Assembly (NCBI RefSeq): GCF_005280255.1
Contig: NZ_CP040018.1
Coordinates: 1,116,001 to 1,180,000, forward strand
Source of the DNA: Arthrobacter sp. 24S4-2
Lineage (GTDB): Bacteria > Actinomycetota > Actinomycetes > Actinomycetales > Micrococcaceae
Length of the DNA stretch: 64,000 nucleotides
Direction of reading: 5' to 3'
Part shown: positions 50,898 to 60,553 of the stretch, in pieces
Layout of the letters: every line of letters begins with the position of its first letter
Numbering within the stretch: the first letter of the stretch is position 1
The notes under the pieces: generated by a model
What the model was told of the DNA's origin: nothing
What the model saw: only the letters and a program-made list of their open reading frames with translations
The model's database searches: none
Translations under genes and position numbers: made by a program

Positions 50898-51968
50898 CTA
50901 CCGCGCGGCGGAGGAGTCCGACCCCGAACCCGCCGGAGCCCAGGAGGCGAGGAGGGCGAGGCCCGCGGCCACCGCGGCGCCGAGTACCACTGCGCCCAGC
51001 CAGAGCGAGACGGGCCAGCGGATCGCGTCCGTCACCGCGAACGCCACGAGCTGTCCCGTCCACAGGACCGCCGCGATTCCTCCCATGACCGCCGGCAGCC
51101 GCTTGCGCAGCCAGGTCGCCGGAAGCCGGGCCAGCAGCAGGTCAGCCACGACGGCGGCAATGGTGGCGCCCGCTGCTCCAGCAATTGAATACGTGTGGAA
51201 GCCCAGCATCGCGACGGGCAGCCATGCTGCAGCGGCCACCAGCAGGGTGACAACCCCGCGGGCCGCACGCCTCGCCGCGGAGAGCGTGAAGAGTAAGGGG
51301 GCGAAGATCATCACGGTGGTTAGCAGGTAGCTGGCCAGGGTTATGACCACCGGCATCTCCGCCTGGACGCGCCCGGGGCTGCCGAACGGCGTTGGAACAA
51401 AGAGGGCCGTTGGCCCCGGCCGGACGAAGGCGGAGACGTAGATGAGGAAGAACGCCCCCAGCCCGGTCATAAGTACGACGGCGAACAGCGCCGCCGGGGT
51501 CAGGGCCGGGTGATCGTCGGGGCTGGCTGAATGACTGGCTCGGGCGCTGCGGACCGCGGTGCCGAGGATGAGGAAGAGGCTGAAGCCCAGCAGCAGGTGG
51601 GTGGGGCTGACGAGGGCATCCAGCGAGACCTCGATGCCCAGTAGCTCGTGCCACAGCAGGTCCAGGCCGCCGGCGATGGCAAAGAGGATGAGCCCCACCA
51701 GGGTTCCCCGGTAGCCGGGCGGGATGGCCTGCATCAGCCGCTGCCCCGGCGTCCGGTTCCGCCAGATCACGACGGCGGTCCACACCGCCGTCGCCAGCAT
51801 GCCGGAGTAGAGGGCGGCGTGCCACGGGGTGAAGAACGTCTCCAGGCTGGGCAGGTTCAGGTGCGCCCAGCCGTCCAGGAAGACGGCCAGCACCAGCCAC
51901 AGGCCCAGGAGTTCGGTGACCAGGTCGCGGCGTACGTCGGTCCTGGTGTTACGCGCAGTTTCGAGCAT
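50898..51968 (-). CDS. Multipass membrane protein, copy 2
   Basis: 356 residues, roughly 80 percent identical to the protein at 22511-23578, with the same DGWAHLNLPSLETFFTPWHA and LDLLWHELLGIEV sites and the same helix layout. The upstream 40 bases (CACTTCCACGGAG, GTTCGGTGAGGGGATGG) also match, so the duplication included the leader. The channel gene that accompanies copy 1 is not here. Function unknown. Confidence 0.75.
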   Translation of the reverse strand: MLETARNTRTDVRRDLVTELLGLWLVLAVFLDGWAHLNLPSLETFFTPWHAALYSGMLATAVWTAVVIWRNRTPGQRLMQAIPPGYRGTLVGLILFAIAGGLDLLWHELLGIEVSLDALVSPTHLLLGFSLFLILGTAVRSARASHSASPDDHPALTPAALFAVVLMTGLGAFFLIYVSAFVRPGPTALFVPTPFGSPGRVQAEMPVVITLASYLLTTVMIFAPLLFTLSAARRAARGVVTLLVAAAAWLPVAMLGFHTYSIAGAAGATIAAVVADLLLARLPATWLRKRLPAVMGGIAAVLWTGQLVAFAVTDAIRWPVSLWLGAVVLGAAVAAGLALLASWAPAGSGSDSSAAR

Positions 51969-52010
51969 CGTTGGCCACTTCCACGGAGCTGTTCGGTGAG
52001 GGGATGGCGC

Positions 52011-52691
52011 CTAAACCTGTGCCGTCCGGTCAGCCCGCGGCCGCTTCCACAGCGCGACTGCGAGGACAGCTACCCAGAGCAGAAACGCCCCGATGCTGAT
52101 TCTTTCGCCGATGCCCAGCACGAGATTCGGTCCCGGGGCGGCCATGAACGCAACCATGCCCATGACCGCAGAAGCAACGAGCGAGACGATGGAGTAGGCG
52201 CGCATCCGGCCGCGGAACCCGGCGGCCACGAAGCACATGGAAGCGACCATGAGGGCGAGCTGGATGTTGGTGGCGAGGATGTGCATGGGGATGGAAGCAT
52301 CGTCCCCCAGCGTCAGGGGGTAGATGGCTCCCATGATGTTCCACAGCCCGTACCCGGTGAGCAGGCCGCCGCCGATGCGCAGGGTGCGGTTGCCGCGCAC
52401 GGAGTTCCAGACGCCCACCCCGAACGCAGTGAACAGCACCGTGTAGACCCATGTGAAGGGCAGCACGACGTCCCGGCCGGGGGAGCCGACGGCGAACAGT
52501 TCGCTCACCATCTGCTCGGTGCGTTGGTACCCGTCCCATTGGGATGCTGCCACGACGTCTGTGGCAATCACGTAGAGGAGCGATGACAGCGGCCCCGCAG
52601 TGAGAAGGACCTTGCGGAGAGCGTCACGGCGCTGGCTTCCGTGCGGCGTGGCCCGCCCGCGTTGCGGGAGTCGGCGCTTGTCGATTGACAT
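52011..52691 (-). CDS. DUF998 family membrane protein
   Basis: 226 residues with about six helices (LLTAGPLSSLLYVIATDVVA, VLPFTWVYTVLFTAFGVGVW, ATNIQLALMVASMCFVAAGF, SIVSLVASAVMGMVAFMA). The QMVSELFAVGSPGRDVVLPF loop is the DUF998 landmark. Small inner-membrane protein of unknown function. It is adjacent to the copy 2 membrane protein, 42 bases apart. Confidence 0.75.
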   Translation of the reverse strand: MSIDKRRLPQRGRATPHGSQRRDALRKVLLTAGPLSSLLYVIATDVVAASQWDGYQRTEQMVSELFAVGSPGRDVVLPFTWVYTVLFTAFGVGVWNSVRGNRTLRIGGGLLTGYGLWNIMGAIYPLTLGDDASIPMHILATNIQLALMVASMCFVAAGFRGRMRAYSIVSLVASAVMGMVAFMAAPGPNLVLGIGERISIGAFLLWVAVLAVALWKRPRADRTAQV

Positions 52692-52917
52692 GTCCGGATG
52701 TCCTCAGAGCCGCGGTCTGGCAAAGGCTCGGTGCAGGGGTCCGCGGGCGTCCGCCCCCCGCACCTACCTGTTTAAGCTTTGGGCCGGTTGCCGCAAGTTG
52801 ATAGGGCCGAACGGCCTTGCCCTGCTGCCACGCGGAGGTTCGGCTGGACGGGCTGGGCCGGGGCTGCGTGGGACTGACGGCAGCCGACACATGCCCGGGG
52901 TGACTGGGATAGGCTCC

Positions 52918-52954
52918 CTTGGGACCTGAACAGGCATTGCTTGGGACCGGAACA
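52918..52954. promoter_or_regulatory. Two direct repeats, 22-bp period
   Basis: CTTGGGACCTGAACA (52918-52932) and CTTGGGACCGGAACA (52940-52954) differ at one base and lie two helical turns apart, 30 bases before the next gene. They may bind a head-to-tail regulator or contain an ECF-type GGAACA promoter element. Confidence 0.4.
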
Positions 52955-52983
52955 CGCACCAACTGCAAAGGGTGGGGAATTCA

Positions 52984-53568
52984 TTGGATCTACTGGGCGG
53001 CCTGAGCCGCGACGAACTCCGCCTCTTTTCCTGGGTTGCCGCCGCCGTCTTCGCGCTGGTGGCCGGCGTCTGGCGTCCGCACCGGCTTCATTGGACTGCC
53101 CTCGGTTCCGTCCTGCTCTTCGCAGCCCTCAACGCGGGTGCCGGGATCTACGTCCTGAACCATTTCAGTGACTCGCGCTGGTCCACAGGGAAAGAACCGC
53201 CGCTAAGTGTTCCGTCGTTTTCCGGGACGCCTGTCGTGGGGCAATTTCTGGAACCCCTGGACTCCGCTCTGAACGGAGTGGTCGGCGGGGTGAACGAGTT
53301 CATGGCATTCAAGCAGGCACTCCCCGTCGCGATGGACTTCCTTGCCGCGTCCGGCTGGGCCCTGCTGGTGGCGTTCCCGCTTGCTATTCTCGCCGCCAGC
53401 ATCAGCTTCGCCGCGGCCAGGCGCCGAACGGCGGACTTCGAAAAATACCGTGCCACCGTTGACCTGCTCCAAGATGAGCTTGAGCAGGTCAAGCGGCAGA
53501 TCTCCGCAGGGCATTCCGTCGACACAGAAATCCCTGCACGGAGTGCCCCCGAACAAGCAGGCAACTAA
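52984..53568 (+). CDS. Membrane protein of unknown function
   Basis: 194 residues from a TTG with AAGGGTGGGG at a normal distance; a GTG 12 bases upstream is the alternative. Two N-terminal helices (LRLFSWVAAAVFALVAGVW, WTALGSVLLFAALNAGAGIY), one central helix (LAASGWALLVAFPLAILAAS), and a C-terminal charged helix (FEKYRATVDLLQDELEQVKR) that may be a short coiled coil. No family recognised. Its promoter region holds the 22-bp repeats. Confidence 0.6.
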   Translation: MDLLGGLSRDELRLFSWVAAAVFALVAGVWRPHRLHWTALGSVLLFAALNAGAGIYVLNHFSDSRWSTGKEPPLSVPSFSGTPVVGQFLEPLDSALNGVVGGVNEFMAFKQALPVAMDFLAASGWALLVAFPLAILAASISFAAARRRTADFEKYRATVDLLQDELEQVKRQISAGHSVDTEIPARSAPEQAGN

Positions 53569-53813
53569 GCGGTAGACGGCCTAAGAGCGTGTGGTCCCGC
53601 AGCGCCGCCACGGTGGACGCGTTCCGGGACAAGGTCAGCCGGCGGGTGGCGATTATGGCACACCTGTATCCTGACAATGCAGGTTGTATGGTTCCAACGG
53701 CCATCAACCAAGCTCGGTTCGCGGCCGGATGACGGTTCCGAATCTTGGGCGTAGCCATCCACGTTGTCCAATCACCGCCGCAATCGTCAGTCGCCGATCG
53801 GCTCCTCTGACGC

Positions 53814-55019
53814 TTGGAATGGATCTTTATCACTACCGACACGCCAGCTCCCGTGGGAATCCCGACGCCGGTCCTCAAGCCCGCGCGCACAGCTGCGATG
53901 GATGATCCCGCCGTCGTGACCTGGGCCGAGGCTGGTGAGAACATGACCGCGCGATGGCGTTCGGCGAACGGCAGACCGGCGCCGACGCGCGTCGAAGTGG
54001 TCTCCGACTCTCTCACGGCCGATGATGCGAACCGGATGGCGTCACAGGGGATCGCGATGCTCTGGCACGGTGACTTCCACAACGCACGGCAGATCCTCAA
54101 CGCCATGGACCGGCGGATGGGCGCCGGAAAGAAAGAGACCGCAGCAACTCCGGCCGATAAGTTCTATCGGCACCGCCAGTCCCGCTCGCATCGTGCACGC
54201 GTTCTCGGCCTGCTGCTGATTCCTCTTGATCCGGGCCCGGTGGTGCCGCTGCGCCGCGCACCGGACATCCGGCAGGCCGCCGCTGAAGCGTACGGTGATA
54301 TCGGCGAATCTTCCATTGTGTCCCTGCATGAGCTTGTCGGGGCCATTGGCGCCCACGAGTGGCGACGTAATGGCGTCCACGTCGATGCACTGCAGGGCCG
54401 CATCCACCCGCACTATGGCACGTTCTTCCCCACCCGGAGTGAGTATGTGGATCTCGTGGCCGCCGCTGCGCTGCCCTCTGACACGCTGGCGTTCGACGTC
54501 GGAACCGGCACGGGTGTACTCGCTGCCGTCCTCGCGCGCCGTGGCGTCCACCGTGTGGTGGCGACGGACAATGAACCGCGTGCAATCGCCTGCGCCGCTG
54601 AGAATTTCCGGAACCTCGGTGTCCAGGACCGTGCTGGGGCCGTCCTGACCGACATGTTCCCGCCGGGGCGGGCACCCCTCATCGTGTGCAACCCGCCCTG
54701 GATTCCGGCCACGCCGCATTCCAGCCTGGACAGCGCCGTCTACGACCCCGGGAGCAGGATGCTGTTCCGCTTCCTGAACGGACTCCCCGACCATCTGGAG
54801 CCCGGCGGTGAGGCCTGGCTTGTCCTCTCCGACCTGGCCGAGCACCTGGGCCTGCGGACGCGTGAGGATCTGCTGGCCGCCATCGAGGCGGCCGGGCTGA
54901 AGGTGATGGAACGGCTGGACACCAAGCCAACGCATCCGAAGGCATCGGACCGCGACGATCCTCTGTTCGAGGCGCGCGCGGCCGAGGTCACATCGCTGTG
55001 GCGGCTTGTTCGCCGCTAG
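53814..55019 (+). CDS. SAM-dependent methyltransferase
   Basis: 401 residues from a TTG, but the true start is uncertain: an ATG at 53898 is closer to the conserved region. The C-terminal half is a class I methyltransferase with motif I FDVGTGTGVLAAVLARRG, VVATDNEPRAIACAAENFRN (motif II), and CNPPWIPATP (motif IV NPPW, the motif of N5-glutamine and N6-adenine methyltransferases). The first 180 residues contain no recognised domain. Substrate unknown. It converges with the ThDP enzyme, overlapping by four bases. Confidence 0.78.
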   Translation: MEWIFITTDTPAPVGIPTPVLKPARTAAMDDPAVVTWAEAGENMTARWRSANGRPAPTRVEVVSDSLTADDANRMASQGIAMLWHGDFHNARQILNAMDRRMGAGKKETAATPADKFYRHRQSRSHRARVLGLLLIPLDPGPVVPLRRAPDIRQAAAEAYGDIGESSIVSLHELVGAIGAHEWRRNGVHVDALQGRIHPHYGTFFPTRSEYVDLVAAAALPSDTLAFDVGTGTGVLAAVLARRGVHRVVATDNEPRAIACAAENFRNLGVQDRAGAVLTDMFPPGRAPLIVCNPPWIPATPHSSLDSAVYDPGSRMLFRFLNGLPDHLEPGGEAWLVLSDLAEHLGLRTREDLLAAIEAAGLKVMERLDTKPTHPKASDRDDPLFEARAAEVTSLWRLVRR

Positions 55020-56674
55020 CCCGCCACCGCCGCCTTCGCTGCCTGCTTAGCGTTCATCCACTCGCTCATCCACGGGGCCCGGACGCTGGACGTGATCCGG
55101 CAGTCGGCCACGAAGGTTCCCTTGGCGCCGGCGTCGATCCACTCCTGGAGCGCGGAAAGGTCCGCCAGGGAGCGGATGATCGCCGACTCGGCACCGAGCG
55201 CGCGGGCGATGCCGCTGAAGTCCACCTCGGGGATCAGCATGGGCTTTTCGGTCAGGCCCTGGGAGCCGTACTGGTGGATTTCGGCTCCGTAGGCGGCATC
55301 GTTGTAGATCACCACGACGGCGCTGCTTGCCGTCCCGATGAGCGATTCGAGGTCGGACAGGCCCATCAGGAAACCGCCGTCGCCGGAGGCCAGCACCAGG
55401 GTGCGGCCGTCCTCCACTGCGCGGGCTGCCCCGACGGCGCTGGCAAGGCCCAGCCCGATCGACTGGAAAGCGGTCCCCACCATCACCAGGTCCTGCGGCC
55501 GCGGGATGTTCCAGTACATCGGCGCCCACCCGATGAAGTGCCCGCCGTCCTGCACCACGGTACGGCGCTCCGGCAGCACGGCATCCAGTGCCGTGGCCAG
55601 GGCGCGCGGGTCCAGCCGGCCGTCCGGGGTTACCTCGGAGCCTGCCTGATGGCCCGGCCCTTCGGCCAGGCGCTGGCGGGCTTCCGCGCGCCAGGCTTCC
55701 GCCGCCGCCTCGCCGTCAAGCATTCCCAGGAGGCGCCCGGCAGCGGTTTTCGCGTCGGCGCTGACGAACAGGTCCACCCTGGGGTGCGTGGGCTGCAGGG
55801 CGGTGTCGATCTGGATGACGGTGCTGTCCGGGCCGAGCAGGTGCCCGAACCGCATGGTGAAGGGGCTCAGGCTCGCCCCGGCCACCAGGACCACGTCGGC
55901 CTCGCCCATGAGCCCGGCCGCGGTGTCCGTGCCGAAGCCGCCGGCCACGCCCAGGTACCCCTCGCCGTGGAGGAGGTTGAGCGCTAGGGCGGTTCCGGCG
56001 GTCAGCGCGCCCAGGCGGTCGGCGAGCTCCCGGAGCTCCGGGCCGGCTCCGGCGAGGTGCGCACCCCGGCCGGCCAGGATCAGTGGCCGCTTGGCCCCGG
56101 CCAGCAGGCGGGCTATTTGCCCAAGGCCGCCGTCGACGTCGTCCGTCACCTTCGGAGCCGGCGGCGCCGGAAGTTCCTCGTCCGCAGCCTCGAGCGCCGC
56201 GAGGTCGTAAGGAATGGCAATCACGACGGCGGTGCGCTTGGTGAGTGCGTACTCCACCGCCTGCCGGGTGATGGAGCCCGCGGCGTCGCGGGTGACGGTG
56301 AAGGTGGCCGCGCCGAGGCCGGCGGCGATGGCCGCCTGGTCCACGTCCTGCGGCCGGGCGCCGCTGCTCGGAGCGTCCCCGGTGACCAGTACGACCGGGA
56401 TCTGCGCCTGGACCGCCTCGGCCAGGGCGGTGAGCGCGTTGGTGTAGCCGGGGCCGTAGGTGGTGGTGCCTGCTGCGAGGCGGCCCGAGGCCCGGTAGTA
56501 AGCGTCGGCCGCGGCGATGGCGGCGCCTTCGTGCCGGACGGGTGCGAAGCGGAGGCCCAGCTTCTCCGCGGCGTCCAGGAAGTAGACGTTTCCGTTGCCC
56601 ATGACGCCGAAGACATCGCTGACATAGCTGCTGAGAACCTGCGCCACGCGGCCTGAGACGGTAAGTGTAGTCAT
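55016..56674 (-). CDS. Thiamine diphosphate-dependent enzyme (acetolactate synthase-like)
   Basis: 552 residues with the three domains of the acetolactate-synthase/pyruvate-decarboxylase superfamily: PYR (RHEGAAIAAADAYYRASGRL with the catalytic Glu, about 1-170), central nucleotide-like domain (about 190-320), and PP (GDGGFLMGLSDLESLI to IYNDAAYGAEI, the GDG...N ThDP motif). It likely acts on a 2-oxo acid. No small regulatory subunit or ilv gene is nearby, so a biosynthetic acetolactate synthase is unlikely; a decarboxylase or carboligase of a catabolic pathway is more plausible. It follows the Lrp regulator on the same strand. Confidence 0.82.
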   Translation of the reverse strand: MTTLTVSGRVAQVLSSYVSDVFGVMGNGNVYFLDAAEKLGLRFAPVRHEGAAIAAADAYYRASGRLAAGTTTYGPGYTNALTALAEAVQAQIPVVLVTGDAPSSGARPQDVDQAAIAAGLGAATFTVTRDAAGSITRQAVEYALTKRTAVVIAIPYDLAALEAADEELPAPPAPKVTDDVDGGLGQIARLLAGAKRPLILAGRGAHLAGAGPELRELADRLGALTAGTALALNLLHGEGYLGVAGGFGTDTAAGLMGEADVVLVAGASLSPFTMRFGHLLGPDSTVIQIDTALQPTHPRVDLFVSADAKTAAGRLLGMLDGEAAAEAWRAEARQRLAEGPGHQAGSEVTPDGRLDPRALATALDAVLPERRTVVQDGGHFIGWAPMYWNIPRPQDLVMVGTAFQSIGLGLASAVGAARAVEDGRTLVLASGDGGFLMGLSDLESLIGTASSAVVVIYNDAAYGAEIHQYGSQGLTEKPMLIPEVDFSGIARALGAESAIIRSLADLSALQEWIDAGAKGTFVADCRITSSVRAPWMSEWMNAKQAAKAAVAG

Positions 56675-56792
56675 GCAGGAATCTTGTGGGCCAGGATTCA
56701 GATAGGCAAGAGGGCTGGCTGCGGCTGGGACTTTTGGCAGTAGGCGGTTGTAGAAGTGACAAAATGCCCATTGTGGCGCGCATCACCCGCGC

Positions 56793-57296
56793 CTACCCTG
56801 AAGTGCGGGATTCCTGCTCCGTCAGCCGGCTCAGGAGTCCGTCGTAGCGGGGCGGCATGAGTTCCAGCACGGAAATGGCTGTGCTGGTGCGCTGGATTCC
56901 GTCGATCTCCAGGATCTGGTTGGTGATGCGGTAGAGATCGGCCGTGCCGCGGGCCACCACTTTGGCCATGAGGTCCGCGTCACCGGTGGTGGCGTGCACC
57001 TCGATGACCTCCGGGATCGCTGCGAGCCCGTTTTCCACCGAACCGGTCCGCGTCTGGCTGATCGAAAGGGAGAGGAAGGCCATCAGTTCATATCCGAGCG
57101 CGGCGGGGTCCAGCCTGCGGCTGAAGGAGCGGAGAGCGCCGCTGCGCTCCAGCCGTGCCAGCCGGGCGTGGACGGTGTTCCGTGCGACGCCGAGCGTCCG
57201 CGAGAGTGCCAGGGCGCTGGCTTCGGGATCCTTGTCGAGGGCCAGGATGATCCTGCCGTCGAGGGAATCGAGGGTGCGAGAGTTCGCGATGGTCAT
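56793..57296 (-). CDS. Lrp/AsnC family transcriptional regulator
   Basis: 167 residues from the ATG at 57296; a GTG 15 bases upstream is less likely. N-terminal HTH_24 (LDGRIILALDKDPEASALAL, RTLGVARNTVHARLARLERS) and a C-terminal RAM ligand domain (YELMAFLSLSISQTRTGSV, EVHATTGDADLMAKVVARGT). It probably senses an amino acid and controls the divergent aminotransferase and permease operon, and possibly the ThDP enzyme behind it. Confidence 0.88.
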   Translation of the reverse strand: MTIANSRTLDSLDGRIILALDKDPEASALALSRTLGVARNTVHARLARLERSGALRSFSRRLDPAALGYELMAFLSLSISQTRTGSVENGLAAIPEVIEVHATTGDADLMAKVVARGTADLYRITNQILEIDGIQRTSTAISVLELMPPRYDGLLSRLTEQESRTSG

Positions 57297-57389
57297 ATTT
57301 TCACCAGACACGGTAGAAGTTGAGCAGAAGTCCCAATGGCTTGAGCGTATCTTGCAATGTGCGCCGGGTCACAACCATGATCGGTCCTC

Positions 57390-58487
57390 ATGACCCCTGA
57401 TCAACTCCTGGCGGCACCCGAGACCGCGCTGCCCACCCTTCGTGACGCCGTCGCCGGCCTCCCGTCCTACGTCCCGGGCCGGCGCAGTGCCGGCATGGAC
57501 ATCGCAGCCCTCGCCAGCAACGAAAGCCACTACGAACCACTGCCCGCTGCCGCCGCTGCGGTGGCCGAAGCGGCCGGCAGGATGAACCGCTACCCGGACA
57601 TGGCCGCCGTCGAACTCCGCGAACGGCTCGCCCGGAACCTGGGCGTCACCGCCGGGGAGGTCGCGGTGGGGCCCGGCAGCGTGGGTGTTCTGCAGCAGAT
57701 CATCACCGGACTGTGCGACGCCGGGGATGAGGTGGTCTTCGCGTGGCGCTCCTTTGAGGCGTACCCCATCCTGGTGGAGTTGGCAGGCGCCCGGCCGGTC
57801 CGCATCCCGCTGGACGACGCCGAGGGCCACGACCTCGATGCCATGGCCGCGGCCGTCACCGCGCGCACCAAGGTCATCCTGCTCTGCACCCCCAACAATC
57901 CCACCGGCGTGCCGATCAGCCACGAACGCATCGAGGCCTTCCTGCAGACCGTCCGCTCCGACATCCTGGTGGTGATCGACGAGGCCTACGTGGAATACGC
58001 CGAAGCGGGCAGCGGCCCCGATTCCCTGGCGCTCTACCGCCGGTACCCGAACGTCTGCATCCTTCGCACCTTCTCCAAGGCCTACGGGCTCGCCGGCCTG
58101 CGCGTGGGATACGCCGTGGCGGCGCCGGCCATCGCCGAGGGACTGCGCCGGACCGCCCTTCCCTTCGCCGTGAGCTCGCTGGCCCAGAAGGCGGCCGTCG
58201 CTTCCTTGGACGCGGGGGAGGAGATGGAAATCCGCGTCGCCGCCGTCAGGCAGGAACGCGCCCGGATGGCCCAGCAGCTGGAAGCCCAGGGCTGGAAACT
58301 GCAGCCGAGCCAGGGCAATTTCCTGTGGATCCGCGCCGATGAAAACCTCCTCGCGGGGCTGGTGGACGCCTTCGACCGCGCAGGCATTCTGGTCCGGGCC
58401 TACCAGGGCGACGGCGTGCGGATCACCGTGGCTGACCCCGCCTCCAACGAGCGCGTGCTCCGGCTCCTCGAAGTCCACTTAGCCTGA
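57390..58487 (+). CDS. HisC-type PLP aminotransferase
   Basis: 365 residues, fold type I aminotransferase of the histidinol-phosphate/aromatic aminotransferase group. LASNESHYEPLPAAAAAVAE opens the fold, LLCTPNNPTGVPISHERIEA carries the cofactor Asn, VVIDEAYVEYAEAGSG the Asp-Tyr, and TFSKAYGLAGLRVGYAV the PLP lysine. It probably acts on aromatic amino acids rather than in histidine synthesis, as it is paired with an amino-acid permease and lacks other his genes. It is divergent from Lrp by 93 bases. Confidence 0.82.
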   Translation: MTPDQLLAAPETALPTLRDAVAGLPSYVPGRRSAGMDIAALASNESHYEPLPAAAAAVAEAAGRMNRYPDMAAVELRERLARNLGVTAGEVAVGPGSVGVLQQIITGLCDAGDEVVFAWRSFEAYPILVELAGARPVRIPLDDAEGHDLDAMAAAVTARTKVILLCTPNNPTGVPISHERIEAFLQTVRSDILVVIDEAYVEYAEAGSGPDSLALYRRYPNVCILRTFSKAYGLAGLRVGYAVAAPAIAEGLRRTALPFAVSSLAQKAAVASLDAGEEMEIRVAAVRQERARMAQQLEAQGWKLQPSQGNFLWIRADENLLAGLVDAFDRAGILVRAYQGDGVRITVADPASNERVLRLLEVHLA

Positions 58488-58538
58488 CCACTCACTGACT
58501 TTTACCAACCCGTTCCACCTACAACCAGAGGAATCCCC

Positions 58539-59951
58539 ATGGAACAACAGACAAAGACGTCTGCCCGCGCCCTCGGCGCGGCCCTTAAACCCCGCCAGCT
58601 CACCATGATGGGCCTGGGAAGTGCCATCGGCGCTGGTCTCTTCATCGGCTCCGGTGCGGGCATCCAGGCTGCCGGCCCGGCGGTGCTGATCTCCTACCTC
58701 GTTGCCGGCACGCTCATCATCCTGGTGATGTGGGCCCTCGGCGAGATGGCCGCCGCCCACCCGGACAGCGGCGCCTTCTCCGTCTACACGGCCAAGGCCT
58801 ACGGGCCGGTGGCCGGTGCCACGGTGGGCTGGCTGTGGTGGCTGCAGCTCGTGGTGGTCATCGCAGCGGAAGCGCTGGGTGCGGCGGGCCTGCTTGCCAC
58901 CATCTTCCCCGCCCTGCCGGTGTGGCTGATGGCCTTCGTGTTCATCGTGGTGCTCACCGCAGTGAACCTGACTAGTGTGAAGAACTTCGGTGAGTTCGAG
59001 TTCTGGTTCGCCCTGCTCAAGGTGGCGGCAATTGTCGGGTTCCTCCTGGTGGGTGCTGCCCTGCTCTTCGGCTGGCTGCCGGGCGTTCAGTCGCCGGGCC
59101 TGTCCAACTTCACCGGTGCCGGATTCGCGCCCAGCGGTTTCGCCGGGATTGCCACGGCACTGTTCGTGGTGGCGTTCGCGTTCGGCGGCACCGAGATCGT
59201 GTCCGTGGCGGCAGCTGAGACCACGGAGCCGGCCCGCAGTGTGAAGAAGGCAGTCCGGACGGTGCTGTGGCGCATCCTGGTGTTTTACATCGGTGCGATC
59301 TTCGTGATCGCGGCCGTGGTTCCTGTGGGTTCTGCTGGCCTGAAGAGCCCGTTCGCCGCGGTGCTGGACGCCGCCGGCATGCCCGGCGCGGCCACCGCCA
59401 TCACCCTGGTGGCCGTCGCAGCACTGCTCTCCGCCCTTAACGCCAACCTCTACGGTGCCTCGCGGATGGCGTTCTCCCTGGCCGAGCGGGGTCAAGCGCC
59501 GCGCCTCCTCGCTTCCGTGTCCAAGGCCCGGGTTCCGGTTGTCGCGGTCCTGGCAAGCGTCGTCTTCGGCGTTGTCACGGTTGTGCTGGAGCTGGCTTTC
59601 CCCGAGAAGGTGCTACCCGTCCTGCTCAATATCGTGGGCTCGACGTGCCTGCTGGTGTGGACGTCCGCGCTCCTGGCCCAGCTCGCGCTGCGCCTGCGCG
59701 CAGACCGCGAGGGAACGGAGCTTCCCCTGCGGATGCCCGGCTTCCCGTGGCTCACGGGCTTTGGCTTGGTCATCCTCGCGGCGATCTTCACGGTGGGCTT
59801 CATCGGCGAGGATTCCCGTCCCCAGCTCCTGAGCACTTTCGCACTCGTGGCGCTTCTGGCGGTGGCGAACTGGCTGCACCACCGGAAGGGGAACGCTTCG
59901 GGCCGCGTTGAGGCTTCGGAGCCCGCCAAGCAGCCGGTGCTCATCGACTGA
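58539..59951 (+). CDS. APC family amino acid permease
   Basis: 470 residues, about twelve helices. MMGLGSAIGAGLFIGSGAGI is the substrate and sodium site region of the AAT/GabP group, EMAAAHPDSGAFSVYTAKAY and FAFGGTEIVSVAAAETTEPA are further family marks. A proton-coupled amino-acid importer of the inner membrane. AGAGGAA precedes the ATG. It follows the aminotransferase by 51 bases and the two likely form one unit controlled by Lrp. Confidence 0.88.
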   Translation: MEQQTKTSARALGAALKPRQLTMMGLGSAIGAGLFIGSGAGIQAAGPAVLISYLVAGTLIILVMWALGEMAAAHPDSGAFSVYTAKAYGPVAGATVGWLWWLQLVVVIAAEALGAAGLLATIFPALPVWLMAFVFIVVLTAVNLTSVKNFGEFEFWFALLKVAAIVGFLLVGAALLFGWLPGVQSPGLSNFTGAGFAPSGFAGIATALFVVAFAFGGTEIVSVAAAETTEPARSVKKAVRTVLWRILVFYIGAIFVIAAVVPVGSAGLKSPFAAVLDAAGMPGAATAITLVAVAALLSALNANLYGASRMAFSLAERGQAPRLLASVSKARVPVVAVLASVVFGVVTVVLELAFPEKVLPVLLNIVGSTCLLVWTSALLAQLALRLRADREGTELPLRMPGFPWLTGFGLVILAAIFTVGFIGEDSRPQLLSTFALVALLAVANWLHHRKGNASGRVEASEPAKQPVLID

Positions 59952-59989
59952 ATCAGGCGGTGTCTACCGATTCGCTGGTTTAGGACACA

Positions 59990-60027
59990 CGAAGGGCGCG
60001 TCCGGCTTTGGCCGGGCGCGCCCTTCG
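59990..60027 (+). terminator. Terminator after the APC permease
   Basis: CGAAGGGCGCGTCCGGC and GCCGGGCGCGCCCTTCG form a 17-base stem (one T-G pair) around a TTTG loop, 38 bases after the stop. Confidence 0.75.
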
Positions 60028-60553
60028 CAATTCATGCCGGGCTGACCACGTTGGCTCTATGTTCGGCAAAGGTGGCCGCTGCCCACTCGTCGAGTCCGGG
60101 CGCACGACGGCGGGCTGCCGCCGCCGGCTGTATCCGGTGACTTTCTGGTCGGCTGTCTGCCGCGAGACTACGCAGCCGGCCCGCCGTGGCCACATCAGGT
60201 CGTGAGTGGAGCCGCGCCACATTGACCGCCTTGAACTACGCAGAACAGCAGGTGCTTGTCGGTTTGGCCTTGAGGCCAATTTTTGCGGCCTCCGCTCCTG
60301 TTGATGAAGCGGTGTTGGAGGCGATCCATACTTTAGTGGCTGTCGCGGCAAGCCGGTCGGCTTCGTCAAGCATGACCGGCTCTACGAGTTCGGTGACTCT
60401 GTTCATCGAGCGTCGCTTGTTAAGTGTCGCTGGCGTGACGTTGACAGCGCGCATCGTCGATACCTTCGAGGCGCCGTCGCTCACGTCCCAAGGGGCGCCC
60501 GCCGCATCGATTAGCATTGCTCCAATTGGCCAGCAACGGAAGGAAGTCGCGTC
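60028..60553. other. Sparse region, one weak small frame
   Basis: Only the weak minus-strand frame 60236-60517 (93 residues) has coding-like composition; it has no strong ribosome site (GGAG only two bases before the ATG) and no recognised domain. A plus-strand frame 60186-60578 overlaps it and is likely its shadow. Confidence 0.3.
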
